From the NCBI GenBank assembly GCA_030141605.1, contig JAQGDQ010000099.1:79194-143193 (forward strand): DNA of 64,000 nt. Direction: 5' to 3'. The DNA is from Tubiluchus corallicola (taxonomy: Eukaryota > Priapulida > Priapulimorpha > Priapulimorphida > Tubiluchidae). Below, one piece after another: positions 41,501 to 52,215 of the stretch (position 1 is the stretch's first letter; the number at the start of each line of letters is the position of its first letter). The notes beneath the pieces were generated by a model. The model had not been told where the DNA came from and ran no database searches. It saw nothing but the letters and a program-made list of their open reading frames with translations. The position numbers and the translations under genes were made by a program.

Positions 41501-44500
41501 ATATTCTAACATTAAAATTTACCCGACAATAAGAAAAATCTATCCCAAGTAATCTTCAAAATGTATTATTAAAATACCTTAGCCATGTGGGCTAGCTGGG
41601 AGTTCCAAAATTTCATTCTCCGTGAAACAGGGGTCAAGTGGTGGGCAGGGCCACTTGGAGCAATCAATAGTAGAGGGTTACCAGGAAGTTTCCTCTGGAA
41701 TCCAATTAATAAAGTGTGGTAAGAAGAAGTGACTAATAAATTAACTATAAGAAATATAATAACACAGCATAAGTAACCACATTGATTTCTCAGCATTTCT
41801 AAATAAAGAGTAAAACTGGAAGTTTATTCCAACTGAAATGGTTTATTCTCCTATCTAGATAAACAGTCTGTTAGCCATTTGGACAAATAAGCAAATCAAA
41901 AATAAGCAACCTAGACGCCATTGAACTAATTTAACCAGCAACAAGAGTTCTGCTTAGATTTCTATTCTTCATTTAGTTTGCTCAAATTTTCATGACAAAT
42001 TCAACAACCAATTTAAGATCAGACCAGGTACATTTGCATTAGCCTCTAAATAAGAAGTGGCATTCATTATGTCAACTGAAGTCCTATTACCAACTTCATT
42101 TTTCTCATGTTCTCATTTTCTTGACTTAAATTTTTAGCAGTAAAAATAAGGTATTATTTTATAATTTTTTCGTTAAAGAGGGAAACGAGCTTGGAAGTTT
42201 ATGTACAGGTTTATGTTGTGTGAGACTACTAGCCAGTGGATCCCAAGGTCGCTTGAGTAGTAAGTTGAGCGCTTCGGCACTGCTGGCACCAGCTCGAGAC
42301 GGATTGATTGACAGTGCTATCATTTTATCTATCAATCCTGGTATCTGGAAATAATAAATTAGCCGAAATACAGTGAAATTCTAGAGCATAAAACTCTTAA
42401 TAGGAGTGATATGTCACTAAAGAAGTATTCAGTGCTGTGTCACTGAATAAAAAACTTTGAACATTTTGAAAACATAGTATCAAATAATTTTGCAATATTC
42501 AATCTAAGAAAATACAACTATTCAGAACATGAACAAATCACAAAGAAAATCTGAAGTTTATTGAGAAAATTCCAAACCTGATGAAACAAAAGGCTTGTAA
42601 TGCAAAATGTTGTACACCATTGGTAGCCCGTCGTATATTCAATGAAACTGATCACACGAAATTTTCTCAACAATGAATTCAGAAATTATTATATTACAAG
42701 CCATAAAAAAATTTTCATGGTGAGAATGTTTGTGAATTTTCTTTTGAAAAAAAAGTACTATAATCATTGCTTCATAAGAAAACATTACTTATCACTACAT
42801 AAGGAGGCTACTAAACACAGTAGCAGCTAACCTAAGTTTGCTTCATTTCATTCAGAGAAAGTTTCTAAAATCAAAAACTACTACAAAATGGATACACATT
42901 TGACAAACGGATGATGCATTAAATGAGTATTGGTTCTAAAATCTAAATGATACTGCACCTGTTCAGTACGTAATCGTAACAGCTCTACCTATATGTGTTA
43001 GTACATGCAGAACCTTTTCTGTGCAATCCAACCTTAAGGATGGATTCTCCAAGCTTCCCTGTTTACAGCAAATTATTGAGAAACAATCGATTTTAGCTCA
43101 GTTGCAGAAGTTTACAAACAAAATACCTTTGATTTAAGAACCTGTAAAACATCAAGGTAAGCTGCAAGTATAGGTAAGCTCACACTCTCAACCAACGTTT
43201 GATGCAACCACTGAGTCAACTTCGTATCCTAAAATAAGAATTTCCTTTAGAAAAACATATTTAAAGTATCATCAATTATCTTCTAATACTTTTACCTTTT
43301 TTATGCTCAACCAAAACTTGTCAGCAATGTGGGGATTCATTATTTTTAGGCAAATATGAAGAAATTTAACATCATTTGCTACTACAGTCTCATGTCTTGT
43401 CATCAATGAGTTCATGTCAAAATAGTTCTTCATCCTGTACATCCCTCACATCTTTGTGTCACTCAAGAGTATACCACACCTTCCGTATTGAGATTTGAGA
43501 AAAGAGATAATGTGTTAACTTTACACATTATAATGCAATTTTCTGTAATTTATGGTACCTTATTTTGACATAAAAAATATGAAGGCAAAGAAATGTATTT
43601 ATGTCAAATAAGATACTATTATACTGTTTTTACCAGCAGATATCTGGGCAGTCCAAAACAATCATTTTCCCTCCCATACACAGTCATTTTCCCTCCCATA
43701 CACAATCATTTTCCCTCCCATACACATGCCTAATTAGCACCAGCTACCCATTTTAAATACAAATTTCAGGAAAAAATAAATGCACACATAATCTTGCCAC
43801 TGACATACTTCTTGAATAAACAATCAGTAGGTATCTAAGAAAACAGGTCAGATAAGAAGCAGTAGAGAATAAAAATTAAGATAAACATGTCGCAAACTCA
43901 AAAGCTCTTTCAATGTTAAACAACTTAAACTTATCATACACACCCATTGTATTCCTGCAAGTGCATGTCTTATTCGTTTCGCTGCTTTGTCTACACTCAG
44001 TCTTCTCAGTACTGGTTCGTTATATTGCTGAAATACAGAACATCTGTAAAATAACCTCAGAATTTTGCTCATGAATAGAATGGGTTTGTTGCTCGCATAA
44101 AAATAAGCAGAAAGCTGAGAATGTGTGCAGGCACCAAAATTGCAAAAACCTTATAATTAAGTTAGCAAACACTGCAAGAAAGCATGGTCAAGCATTGTAA
44201 CACGCCAACAAGTATTCATGCGTCAAGCTTCTAAAATGTCAGCTATGCTGTTAAACTCACATTTTCGTGAGAAAGTCGAGCCAGACGATCCGTGTTCAGT
44301 ATCTTGATAACTTTGTTAAACAGACGATTCTGCGCAAGAGTCCAACCAGTCCTACAATAACATTCAAAACAGATAATTATTTTTTTAAAACTTTAACAAA
44401 AATAAAATAAACAAGACAGAAAGCAAAACGATATATCGCAAGTGAAGGAGGTCCATACGAGAGGAAGGAGGGTCTAACCTCTCTAATCAGATGCATCATG

Positions 44501-47500
44501 TAAATTGCAACGATCGTAAATTACATTGGTACTGGCAGGGCAATTTGCTAACCAACGTTCACGTTAACCAGGCAAGTGCGCATTAACAGCAAATTAAATC
44601 ATTTATGGCTAATTCCTCTCATTATGTAATAGTGCTTAGTGATCAAATGGGAAAATATCGATACCTTTAAATCCTAATGTAGATTGTAAAAACTTGTTGT
44701 TGATCTGAAGAAACTTGTAGTGATCTGGTAGAACTGACTTGAAGAAGATTTGTAACTTCAGAGATATTTTTGACTGAAGTTAGCTGGTTCAATCTGGTTG
44801 TTAGAAGAAAGAATAGGAAACCTGTGTTCTGTGAAACGCTTTATTCATGCTATAAATATCACAACAAATCACGCACTTTTACACAATTTACACGGGAAAA
44901 AGCAGACACACAGGCAGATCATGTCAACCAAGCGGCAGTAAGTGCCTAAGTAGGCCTGACAGAAATGCTTAAGTCTCATGCATATGCTTGGCTTACCTGA
45001 TTGGCCAATAACCCTCACATGCAGAGTATATAACCATATAAGGCAAGCCCAGCAAGCACAGGTGACAGAGCAGCACAGACCAAGAAAACAACCTGGACGA
45101 AAACTGAATCAAGTAATAATATTAATAATGCAAATTAAGTGGATAATTTCCAAGTAATAATAAATAATGGATATACAGGTGGCAGCACCTGTTCTATTAA
45201 CTTGGAGTAGTAGTTTGTGAGCTTCGATTATATGAATCGCAAGTGAAAATACACGACACAGATGAAAGAAATACAATGTAAAACAAAAACTCGAGTCAAC
45301 TCTACCAGATCTCTAAAAGTTTCTATAGGTGATAAATCCTTACAAATGTGGATCAGAGCTTTTAGAATACATGCTCCATATTTGAATCCCGAGGCTGCCC
45401 AATCTAGACCAGCACAATTACCTAATGAATGATAGTTTACCTAGCTAAATGTTCTTCCCAGTCGTCCTGAGCATCAGTATCACATCTTGCAAAGTTCACG
45501 TGTCGTTCACATTCGTTCATAACCGTTCGCGCTTTCTGTACGTCGTACGGCAACGGTGGTTTCGTTGGCAATGTCTCTACATCAATTGGTAACTGTGTTT
45601 GCCTAACCGTAAAGTTAATACAAAGGAATGAAAAACATTATCAGATTTATGTACATCATTATGGACAGCGACAAGTATCTAATTTTACTGTAATTCTTAA
45701 ACTTAGAAAAATGTAACAAAGAATTATGCAAAAAACTGTCTATAAAGCCTAAAGTTAAATATATAACAAAGAATTATGCAAAAAACTGTCTATAAAGCAT
45801 AAAGTTAAATATATAACAAAGAATTATGCAAAAAACTGTCTATAAAGCATAAAGTTAAATATATAACAAAGAATTATGCAAAAAACTGTCTATAAAGCAT
45901 AAAGTTAAATATATAACAAAGAATTATGCAAAAAACTGTCTATAAAGCATAAAATTAAATGACACTACCGCTGTATAGAAATTTTCAAGCATGGTGGTAG
46001 CTGCCATTCGCTTAAAAATTATGACTGGACGACTTCGTGACTTTTTGTAAGCACATTACACAATACACTTATCACAGTTTCATTACTAAATCCTTCAAAC
46101 ATTTTTCGAGTGCATTAAAATACACCTAAAGTGCCAGAAGCGATTCTTTTCTGCTAACAAATATTTAAACACACTGACAGCCGCATGTAAAACTACAACA
46201 ACAACTAATATTTAGCATTTCAATATGCAGAGTTTTTCTTTTCTGTAAACACAGCAGTTTAAATACAAGCTAGGCAATTTTTACATTCAGACAGTAAAAT
46301 GTCGTTTATTATAAACTTTACAAGACAAATGACCAGCATAACAATAAAACGACTGTCTTATACTCTGACAAACATAAAATAGGTGTTTATATTGATCAAT
46401 CTGTAGCTACGTAAATGCTGTACGATTACAGTGAAAAAATATCACAATTTGTTCACAGAGAACAAGCTCAATGTTTGAAAATCCAGTGCGCAAAAATTTA
46501 AACAGTACTTAATTCTTATTATGGTACACATTCATATCTTGGCAATAAAATGCTAAAGTACTGATGCATTTAAAAACCAATAAGTTAACTGCCAATTAAT
46601 ATTGTTTAATATACTATTATTAGTAATGAGGTAAATACCAGTGTTTGGTACATGATATACGACACACAACTGAAATACAAAAACGACTGTTGTTCAATAC
46701 ATGAACAGAACGAACGAAAATTTGGAAAAATAATGGCAATACGCAAAAACCAACAATGACAAAAATCTATAAGTTCATTAGATAGCTTGTAATAATAAAA
46801 AATATTTTCCTATCGACCCTGTCACCTACAGGAAATGTGGCTCCTCATTCTGAAACCAGACATATGCAGCCAGTTAATCATAGATATTTTTGCATATGTG
46901 CATAATCAGCCGCAAAATTTACAAAATGTTACATTGGAAAATAAAAAGGCTAACAGAGTTTATTGGTAATTTACTCCCTGTTGTTTTTCTTTATTTAAGT
47001 AGATGATTCTAAAGTAAATGTAGATACATGTAGAAGCTGAAGAAAGTAGATGACAAACACATATAGATGATACAAAAGTAGACGTAGATTAAAGGTAGAT
47101 GAGAAAAAAGTCGATATTCCAAACCCTGGTAAGTATACGCATCTGTCACAAATAACACAATTCCTAGTTTCAAAAAACAAGATAATTTCCAAGAACTACC
47201 ACTCTTTCAAATTTACAAATTAGGTAATTATTTTCAAGCAACTTTGATCACTTACAATACATTTTGTTCCTGATTATTTCTCGGTTGCCTAGTCACGAAT
47301 AGCATCCGTACAGGACGAGCATTGCTAGCATCCGGATGTGCGCTCCATGGCTTTGAATAGCAATGATCTAACATAATAATGTCTAATTCGTGTTCCTGAC
47401 CGGAAAGTTGGTAGAGGAACGAAGAAGCCATACGATGTCGCAAAGTGTTTGGGTCTGTAGCCGAGTAAGTGTCTGAAACCACCCCTGAATGAAACGGCAT
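31544..47500 (-). CDS. KANSL3: KANSL3, NSL complex subunit 3 (13 coding exons, whole gene)
   Basis: KANSL3 (Drosophila NSL3/Rcd1) is a nuclear scaffold subunit of the NSL complex, which with MOF/KAT8 acetylates histone H4 at promoters of housekeeping genes. Thirteen coding exons (31544-34005, 35384-35543, 36507-36692, 38862-39083, 39985-40131, 41289-41390, 41578-41694, 42207-42344, 43127-43228, 43944-44027, 44261-44351, 45441-45602, 47256-47500) join in phase to 4218 nt, 1405 residues plus stop. The N-terminal half follows the vertebrate protein closely ([47 protein letters not shown]) and ends in an alpha/beta-hydrolase-like domain at about 270-470. The nucleophile elbow reads GWNIG (361-365), with Asn where a hydrolase has Ser, so it is probably not an active hydrolase. 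The C-terminal half is one long low-complexity exon keeping [10 protein letters not shown] (649-658) and AIHQLL. The human protein is about 900 residues as I recall, so the tail is expanded. The first ATG lies 12 nt after a possible acceptor, so an upstream leader exon is likely. Identification is near certain. Confidence 0.96.
34655..34800 (-). mobile_element. Possible LINE-type 3' tail in KANSL3 intron 12
   Basis: On the minus strand, TATAAGATAAGGTATAAT-like sequence is followed by AATAAATAAACAATAAA, resembling a non-LTR 3' end. There is no coding remnant. Confidence 0.25.
35251..35280. repeat. (ATT)n microsatellite, KANSL3 intron 12
   Basis: Ten perfect ATT units lie about 100 bp from the exon 12 donor. 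Confidence 0.95.
35384..35543 (-). CDS. KANSL3: KANSL3 coding exon 12 (residues 533-585)
   Basis: The acceptor is actttttccag and the donor GTAAGT, and the exon ends in phase 1. It encodes a Ser/Thr/Lys-rich disordered linker. Its amino acids are not conserved enough to name alone; it is placed by splice sites, phase and position between exons 11 and 13. Confidence 0.85.
35736..35882. mobile_element. MITE, same family (copy 2) in KANSL3 intron 11
   Basis: The element starts TGGCACATTCAGACGTAGAG and its reverse end is GGGCGCATTCAGACATAG. It shares the CTCTCACAACTTGTTG and CTCTCTGAGA internal motifs with the copy at 18.9 kb. TTA on both sides (35733-35735 and 35883-35885) is a direct repeat, fitting a PIF/Harbinger-like TWA target site. 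It is 147 bp and non-coding. Confidence 0.65.
36130..36450. repeat. Cryptic GAT/GGTGAT tract, KANSL3 intron 11
   Basis: TGATGA and GGTGAT triplets recur irregularly for 300 bp, 60 bp from exon 11. His- and Ile-rich minus-strand frames come from it. Confidence 0.85.
36507..36692 (-). CDS. KANSL3: KANSL3 coding exon 11 (residues 471-532)
   Basis: This is a 62-codon phase-0 exon with acceptor ttttatttag and donor GTGAGT. It begins with [11 protein letters not shown], equivalent to the conserved end of the folded half. It then passes into a Ser/Pro/Lys-rich linker with a basic run (KTRRTPKKK), a possible nuclear localisation signal. Confidence 0.92.
38445..38542. repeat. (ATT)n microsatellite, KANSL3 intron 10
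   Basis: About 30 ATT units have two single substitutions near the left end. The poly-Tyr frame on the plus strand is not a gene. Confidence 0.95.
38862..39083 (-). CDS. KANSL3: KANSL3 coding exon 10 (residues 397-470)
   Basis: This is a 74-codon phase-0 exon with acceptor gttcttttag and donor GTAGTT. It encodes [30 protein letters not shown] and TQSMVDRC, the most conserved part of the family and the end of the hydrolase-like fold. Confidence 0.95.
39985..40131 (-). CDS. KANSL3: KANSL3 coding exon 9 (residues 348-396), nucleophile-elbow region
   Basis: This is a 49-codon phase-0 exon with acceptor ttctgttcag and donor GTAAGC. It encodes [20 protein letters not shown] and [15 protein letters not shown] replaces the hydrolase motif G-x-S-x-G. 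As I recall, vertebrates also have Asn here, so this is a family trait and not a mutation in this gene. Confidence 0.94.
41289..41390 (-). CDS. KANSL3: KANSL3 coding exon 8 (residues 314-347)
   Basis: This is a 34-codon phase-0 exon with acceptor gcttttgtag and donor GTTGTA. It encodes VIPVTMHT and [16 protein letters not shown], matching the human helix that precedes the nucleophile elbow. Confidence 0.94.
41578..41694 (-). CDS. KANSL3: KANSL3 coding exon 7 (residues 275-313)
   Basis: This is a 39-codon phase-0 exon with acceptor ggattccag and donor GTATTT. It encodes [16 protein letters not shown] and [15 protein letters not shown]. It is the first strand-helix unit of the alpha/beta-hydrolase-like domain. 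Confidence 0.94.
42207..42344 (-). CDS. KANSL3: KANSL3 coding exon 6 (residues 229-274)
   Basis: This is a 46-codon phase-0 exon with acceptor tatttccag. It encodes IPGLIDKMI and [20 protein letters not shown]. The reading frame runs on past 42207, but a donor at GTACAT gives HKP joined to RKLPGNP, which restores the family sequence. The donor is therefore chosen on homology and is not a strong consensus. Confidence 0.9.
43127..43228 (-). CDS. KANSL3: KANSL3 coding exon 5 (residues 195-228)
   Basis: This is a 34-codon phase-0 exon with acceptor ttattttag and donor GTATTT. It encodes [20 protein letters not shown], matching the vertebrate protein residue for residue over most of its length. 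Confidence 0.94.
43660..43725. repeat. 22-bp tandem repeat, 3 copies, KANSL3 intron 4
   Basis: Three copies of TCATTTTCCCTCCCATACAC plus two bases differ at one position. On the minus (transcribed) strand they are purine-rich. Confidence 0.95.
43944..44027 (-). CDS. KANSL3: KANSL3 coding exon 4 (residues 167-194)
   Basis: This is a 28-codon phase-0 exon with acceptor tgtatttcag and donor GTGTGT. It encodes [21 protein letters not shown], a basic helical stretch strongly conserved in the family. Confidence 0.94.
44261..44351 (-). CDS. KANSL3: KANSL3 coding exon 3 (residues 136-166)
   Basis: The acceptor is ttattgtag and the donor GTGAGT. The exon encodes [19 protein letters not shown] and then [10 protein letters not shown], matching the vertebrate block after the WEEH segment, and ends in phase 0. 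Confidence 0.94.
45441..45602 (-). CDS. KANSL3: KANSL3 coding exon 2 (residues 82-135)
   Basis: The acceptor is ttacggttag and the donor GTAAAC. The first base completes Leu82. The exon encodes [26 protein letters not shown] and DDWEEHLA, all recognisable KANSL3 family blocks. It ends in phase 2, splitting Arg136. Confidence 0.94.
45713..45960. repeat. 50-bp minisatellite, 5 copies, KANSL3 intron 1
   Basis: Five consecutive 50-bp units begin TAACAAAGAATTATGC and differ at only a few bases (GCCT versus GCAT, AAAGTT versus AAAATT in the last). They start at 45713, 45763, 45813, 45863 and 45913. The near identity indicates recent expansion. Confidence 0.95.
47256..47500 (-). CDS. KANSL3: KANSL3 coding exon 1 (residues 1-81)
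   Basis: Starts at ATG 47500 and ends before a strong GTAAGT donor, in phase 2. It carries the conserved blocks around [20 protein letters not shown] and [11 protein letters not shown] polypyrimidine run ending in TAG lies at 47513, giving 12 nt of leader before the ATG. The true start could be this Met or Met24, which is nearer the conserved block. Confidence 0.92.
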
Positions 47501-48429
47501 TTTTTCCCAATTCTAGTTAAAATAAAAATCAAATTTTCTGTATTACTAAAAACAACAAGAGAAATTTGAATGCATTATTAAGATAAAATTAAAGCACATC
47601 CATAAACCAGACAAATTAAATTACAAAAATAAGCACCACAGATGTAGAACAAATGCGTGAAATGTTCAATCACTTTTCACTAATTTTGTCAAGAATATGA
47701 CAAAACAAATGGATTCTGATACAAGTCATACAACAAATATCTGACTAATCCAAAAGACTGTTTTTTTCGGTCATTCTCACAGAACAAAATGTACTGTCTT
47801 ATAAAAATAACAACAATAGGCGAAACTGCAGCCAGTTGCATGTATTTAATTATTACACGTTAGTTTGTTTTTGGAAACATAGCATCTGTAATAGTGCTAC
47901 ATACTTTTAACAGCAAGAATTGATAATACATTTGCTGCACTGCTTAAAGTTTATTGTTCTAGAAACAACAGGTTTCATTTTTTCTTTTTCTTCATATTCA
48001 CACAGCGTAAAACATATTTCGGATCCTATCCCGAAACTCAAACACAGAAATTACTATTATGCGAAATAAACAAAACCTTTTTTGACGTGTAAGGTGACCA
48101 TTGAAGAGTGGTTGTTAGTATGTCATGTGGCTTTGCAAACTGAAAAAGGACATTTTTGCACCTACTATTAAAGTGACAGGACAAATGAATCAATATTTAA
48201 TTGATGATGCTACACAGCAATTTATTTTCACTCCACAGCAATTGTACTAAAATTTGGTGAGTCAGTTCCAGTTCTTATATTCCTCTATGACTTCTAATGA
48301 TTCATGGCATGGATAAAGATCCGACATCTAGTTGCAATAAGCAAAAAAGTCCGAAATCCATTTCTAAAACAATCAAGGGCAGAAAACCCAAAGTAAAATC
48401 TAGCATGAATGCAGAAACATGCAATAAAA

Positions 48430-49320
48430 AGAAAGCACTGGCAAACTGCAGAGATCTGCCCTAAATGTAAGAACCACGTTAAAAATGCTGAAAAAGGGAT
48501 CTCATGTGAAATTTGTAACTACTGCTTTCACATCTCATGTGTTTTGTTAGTGAGATGCCATACAAAGTTTTAATGGACGATCATAATGAAATTCATTGGT
48601 ATTGAATTTTCTGCAATAGTGTAGCTGTGGAACTTAACTAGGATATAATTAGCCTGCAGTCTAAATACAAAAAACTCGAAGCAGATCTGACTAAAGTAGC
48701 TGGGCATGTTAGTAAATTTGATGACAGCATAGAAGTTTTCAAGAAGAATACAAATAACAGGCTTAATGCTGTACAAAAGAAGGTAAACAGCAGAAGCAAT
48801 TTCTCATAATTTGTATCAATCTACAAGGAAAAGGAATAGCGCTATATGTTAGATCATCCTTAGTAGCACGAAAAGTTTTTTCATCCTCGTTATGGGTAAA
48901 TGTAAATATAAGGCATAATAAAGAACTATTAGTAGGAGGAATTTCCAAAAGTCCACCAGCAAGCTACGAAGAAAACTTGACATTGCTGAGTTTGATGGCT
49001 GAATTAGGCATTAGAAAGAAAAAATTCAAAGTGATTTGTGGTGATTTCAATTTCAGCAAGATGGACTAGAACTCGTGGAGTTCTTTGACACCTGAGAGCA
49101 GTCTGAAAAATACATTAATTGAAGCTTTACGTGACAGTTATCTCATGCAACTTATATAGTTATAACAGTCGTCTTGTCCCAACGAGAGTCAGGTTAAATC
49201 AAGATCCCACATTAATAGATTTGCTGATTGTAAACAATCCAGGCATCGTATCCAACAGGGCAACAAGCAATTCAAGCCTAAGGAAATACAATTTTTCAAA
49301 GCAGACGATGTTGCCATAAA
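48430..49320 (+). mobile_element. Degenerate CR1/L2-like LINE, 5' part (zinc finger and endonuclease)
   Basis: Translated in pieces, the plus strand gives a PHD-like finger (CPKCKNHV, then CEICNYCFHISC) at about 48457-48545, a coiled-coil-like stretch (LEADLTKVAGHVSKFDDSIE), and an AP-endonuclease domain with GIALYVRSS, VICGDFNF and a late block LPTRVRLNQDPTLIDLLIVN (about 49156-49215). Several stops and frameshifts interrupt it. No reverse transcriptase follows, so it is a dead 5' fragment. It lies between KANSL3 exon 1 and NUFIP1. Confidence 0.75.
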
Positions 49321-51829
49321 TACTAAAATAGTTATTTGAAATCTCACAACTGGGAGTGGATTTTCAATAATAAAGATGTACTTAAGTGCTGCAGTGCGTT
49401 TGAAATCTCCAACTAATGTGTGCAAAATCTTCAGTTTCACATCACATCAAAAATATTATCGATATTATCAACAACTTTTTATTGTTTTCATGATATGATC
49501 ACATGAGTGGTCTCTATTATTTAACCATTATTACTGCCTCTCAACCCCAAGAGGTGATAAACTTGGAGATATTTGTGTAACATATTTTCAAAAACAATTA
49601 AAAACCTCGAAGTTTCCTAAAAAAATCTAAAAACTTCACATGGATCGCGTTTTTTTGCCGAAATAGAAGGCAATCAGACATACTTTCCACTACAGATACT
49701 TCGCAGTACTCCCAGACTCAGATTCAAGGGAAATCTTCGTTACCAGGAGTAATTAGCTAATGATTACAGGCCCCCGTCACGACTAGACCGGTGAGCTGAA
49801 AAGCTTAGGCCAATCATGTCCTTTTTCGGAGTTTACCGTTTATAGTACAAGAAGAAACCGTTACTGTTTTAAAATCAATTTCGGGGGAAAAATCTAAATA
49901 ATTATTACTTTTAACAAAGAATTAAAATTAGATTGATCAGTTTATAGAAGAACTTACAATGATCGTTAATCAAACCTAAAATAAAAGACAGCGCAAAAGA
50001 TACTGATTATGATTTTATTTTAAACAGGCTGTCTCTAGCAAAAGCATGATGACTTAGCCAGAGGGCTTTATTAGTATAGGCTCTTGTACTGAGACTAGGG
50101 TTGTTTGAGGTTCAGGACGCGACCAAAATATGTTTTTCGCTGTGAATATTAAGGAAAAGAAAAAATGAAATCTGTCATTTCTGAAACATAAAACAATAAA
50201 GTTTAGGCAGTAGAGAAATGTACTATTAATTGCTACTTTCAAGGTTTTAATTAAAATTATATAGCACTATTACGGATCTATGTTGTCAAAAACAAACTGA
50301 CGTGATATAATTAAACATTAGTGCAATTTCCTGTAGTTTGCCTATTAATATTTTTATGAGTGTGCATTTTATGAATGGCCACGCAGAGTAAGTGCTACAA
50401 GAAAGTTGACCACACTAGATTAGAATAATTTGGGTGCACTAATAATTTGCTAGTTTCAATAACGAAATATCAGTTCGTGCTCAAGTGGAGAATTCCACAA
50501 AAAAAGATGCAATTTCATGCAAAGGAAAAAAACTGGCCAAACAGCATGTCTCAGGTTTTGGAAGAGGAACATGACTGCTTAATTTTTTTAAATATTTATT
50601 GATTCGATTCAGTATACGTATATAAAATCAGGGCATTGAATATTTCTTGAAGCAATATTGCACGTACGCATAACACTGCTCAGAACTAAATTAATTCACA
50701 AGGCAAATACAAAATACTTTCGTGTAAGTATAAAAAATTAAGTAGGCATAATAATATGCCCTTACAGAACTGCTACAGTCTTCTGAGAATTGATAAGAGT
50801 TATTGCAATAGCAAGCAAAACAATGTTCAGTGCTAGCCAAACGCCATATTTTACAGCTTTTTGTTTTGAAGAGATATTATATGTAAGTGTTGAACAAGTG
50901 AACTGACAATGGGTGCAAGAGACATGTGCTAATTATAAATAGATCTTGTGAGAACATGGCTCATGTCCAGCAAGTGTACATGTAGAAAAATTCATTTTAT
51001 GTTATTTTCTAAATGTAACTGTACGCCAAGTGCCAAGCTCTCTGCAGTTCGTGAAATATCAATTTACATTACAGCAAATATAAGAAATAGAATTCACTAA
51101 TTTTCTGACATTTGAAATTTGTGTTACATGTTAGCAGACTAGCCAGGGAGTAAATTACAAAACACTATTCAAAACTATTAATTACACTTAACTTAAATTG
51201 AGTTTATATCACAAGTCAAGAATTTAAATATCCCAAAGATACGTTTTAAGAAAGACAGTGATGTCTAAGAGGAAGTTGTTTTATTACTGCTCCAGAATCA
51301 AAGCAACTGTGCTTCAAGTTCACTATATAATTTCTAAAAGACCTTAATTTTCTCTGTAGTGGCTTAGCACAGAAATACATGTAGATCACTCTCTGTTAAT
51401 CACAAACATAGCTACCTCAGTGATGTTTACCATCATTTTAGTGATGCAAATGATTCCTCACCTAACTAACACTAGTTTTTTGTTGACAATACTATAACTA
51501 TAATGCCTTATACTACTAATGTACTAATACTTCAAGTTACTAATTCCTACGTCTCACATCCCACCTTTACAATGTTTTAGTTATTATATTAAAGTATTAA
51601 AATAAGTACAAAGCAGGTATATGGACATATCACTGTTATTTTTAGAATAAGATTTCTACAGTTAAAAAGATTTACACAAACAACCAATACTGGTTGCAAA
51701 TTCCAATAGTTTCTCAGTCTTACTACCACAGGCAGATGTGAACTTGTGAAATGTATACAACTGTATATAATCTCGATGTGTATACATAATAAAAACATAG
51801 TGCAACAAACTTGTACACAGCTCGTTTGT
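49321..51829. other. Between the LINE remnant and the NUFIP1 partial copy
   Basis: AT-rich sequence with no supported exon. A T-rich ATTTATTGATTCGATTC motif near 50600 may be a decayed minus-strand retroelement tail. Confidence 0.4.
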
Positions 51830-52060
51830 CTTTTGGCATCCATGACAGTGAGGGAGGCCCTGGTTGAACTTGACATATAATGTTCAAATTCAAACAATAG
51901 AAACTAAATTGCTTTCCTTGCATTGCCATCACAATTTCGTATCCTTTTTTAGTCTTAATAGTACCTACTACCATGCTCAAATTAAATGATAAAGCATTCA
52001 TATCTTGGTGTTTGTTTAAACCTCGGGTATCAACTTGTTCCTGCACTTGCCGGAACAATC
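51830..52060 (-). pseudogene. Diverged partial copy of the NUFIP1 5' end
   Basis: On the minus strand this stretch encodes MAMQGKQF and then QPGPP, echoing MAMQGNF and RPGPP at the NUFIP1 start. At the nucleotide level it shares TTTCCTTGCATTGCCATCA exactly, then CACAATTTCG, then a looser match in the parent's upstream sequence (TAATAGTAC, GCTCAA, TTAAAT). A 38-bp piece of the parent is missing between the first two blocks. It lies 0.2-0.4 kb downstream of NUFIP1 in the same orientation and includes non-coding flank, which suggests tandem segmental duplication and not a retrocopy. Confidence 0.45.
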
Positions 52061-52215
52061 CTGTGCAGAATATGGTGACGATTCACTCATGAACGTGGCT
52101 ATTGGAAAAGAAAATGGAGTAAAGGTACTGTTAATAAGCAGTTTTCTGCGAATCTGTAGGCTTTAGGAATGCTATGGAGCTTTGGGAATGCTGGTCAAAT
52201 GCGCTTATAAAAACT

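Noticed and set aside
42241-42320. tRNA-like words (AGCTCGAGACGG) in this stretch
   Set aside because: They are codons of KANSL3 exon 6 on the other strand.
45713-45960. Array that superficially resembles a CRISPR
   Set aside because: The units are contiguous near-identical 50-mers with no unique spacers and lie in a eukaryotic intron.
51589-52058. Two minus-strand frames downstream of NUFIP1 as a separate gene
   Set aside because: The similarity to the NUFIP1 start is better explained as a decayed partial duplicate; the rest of the frames is AT-rich noise.
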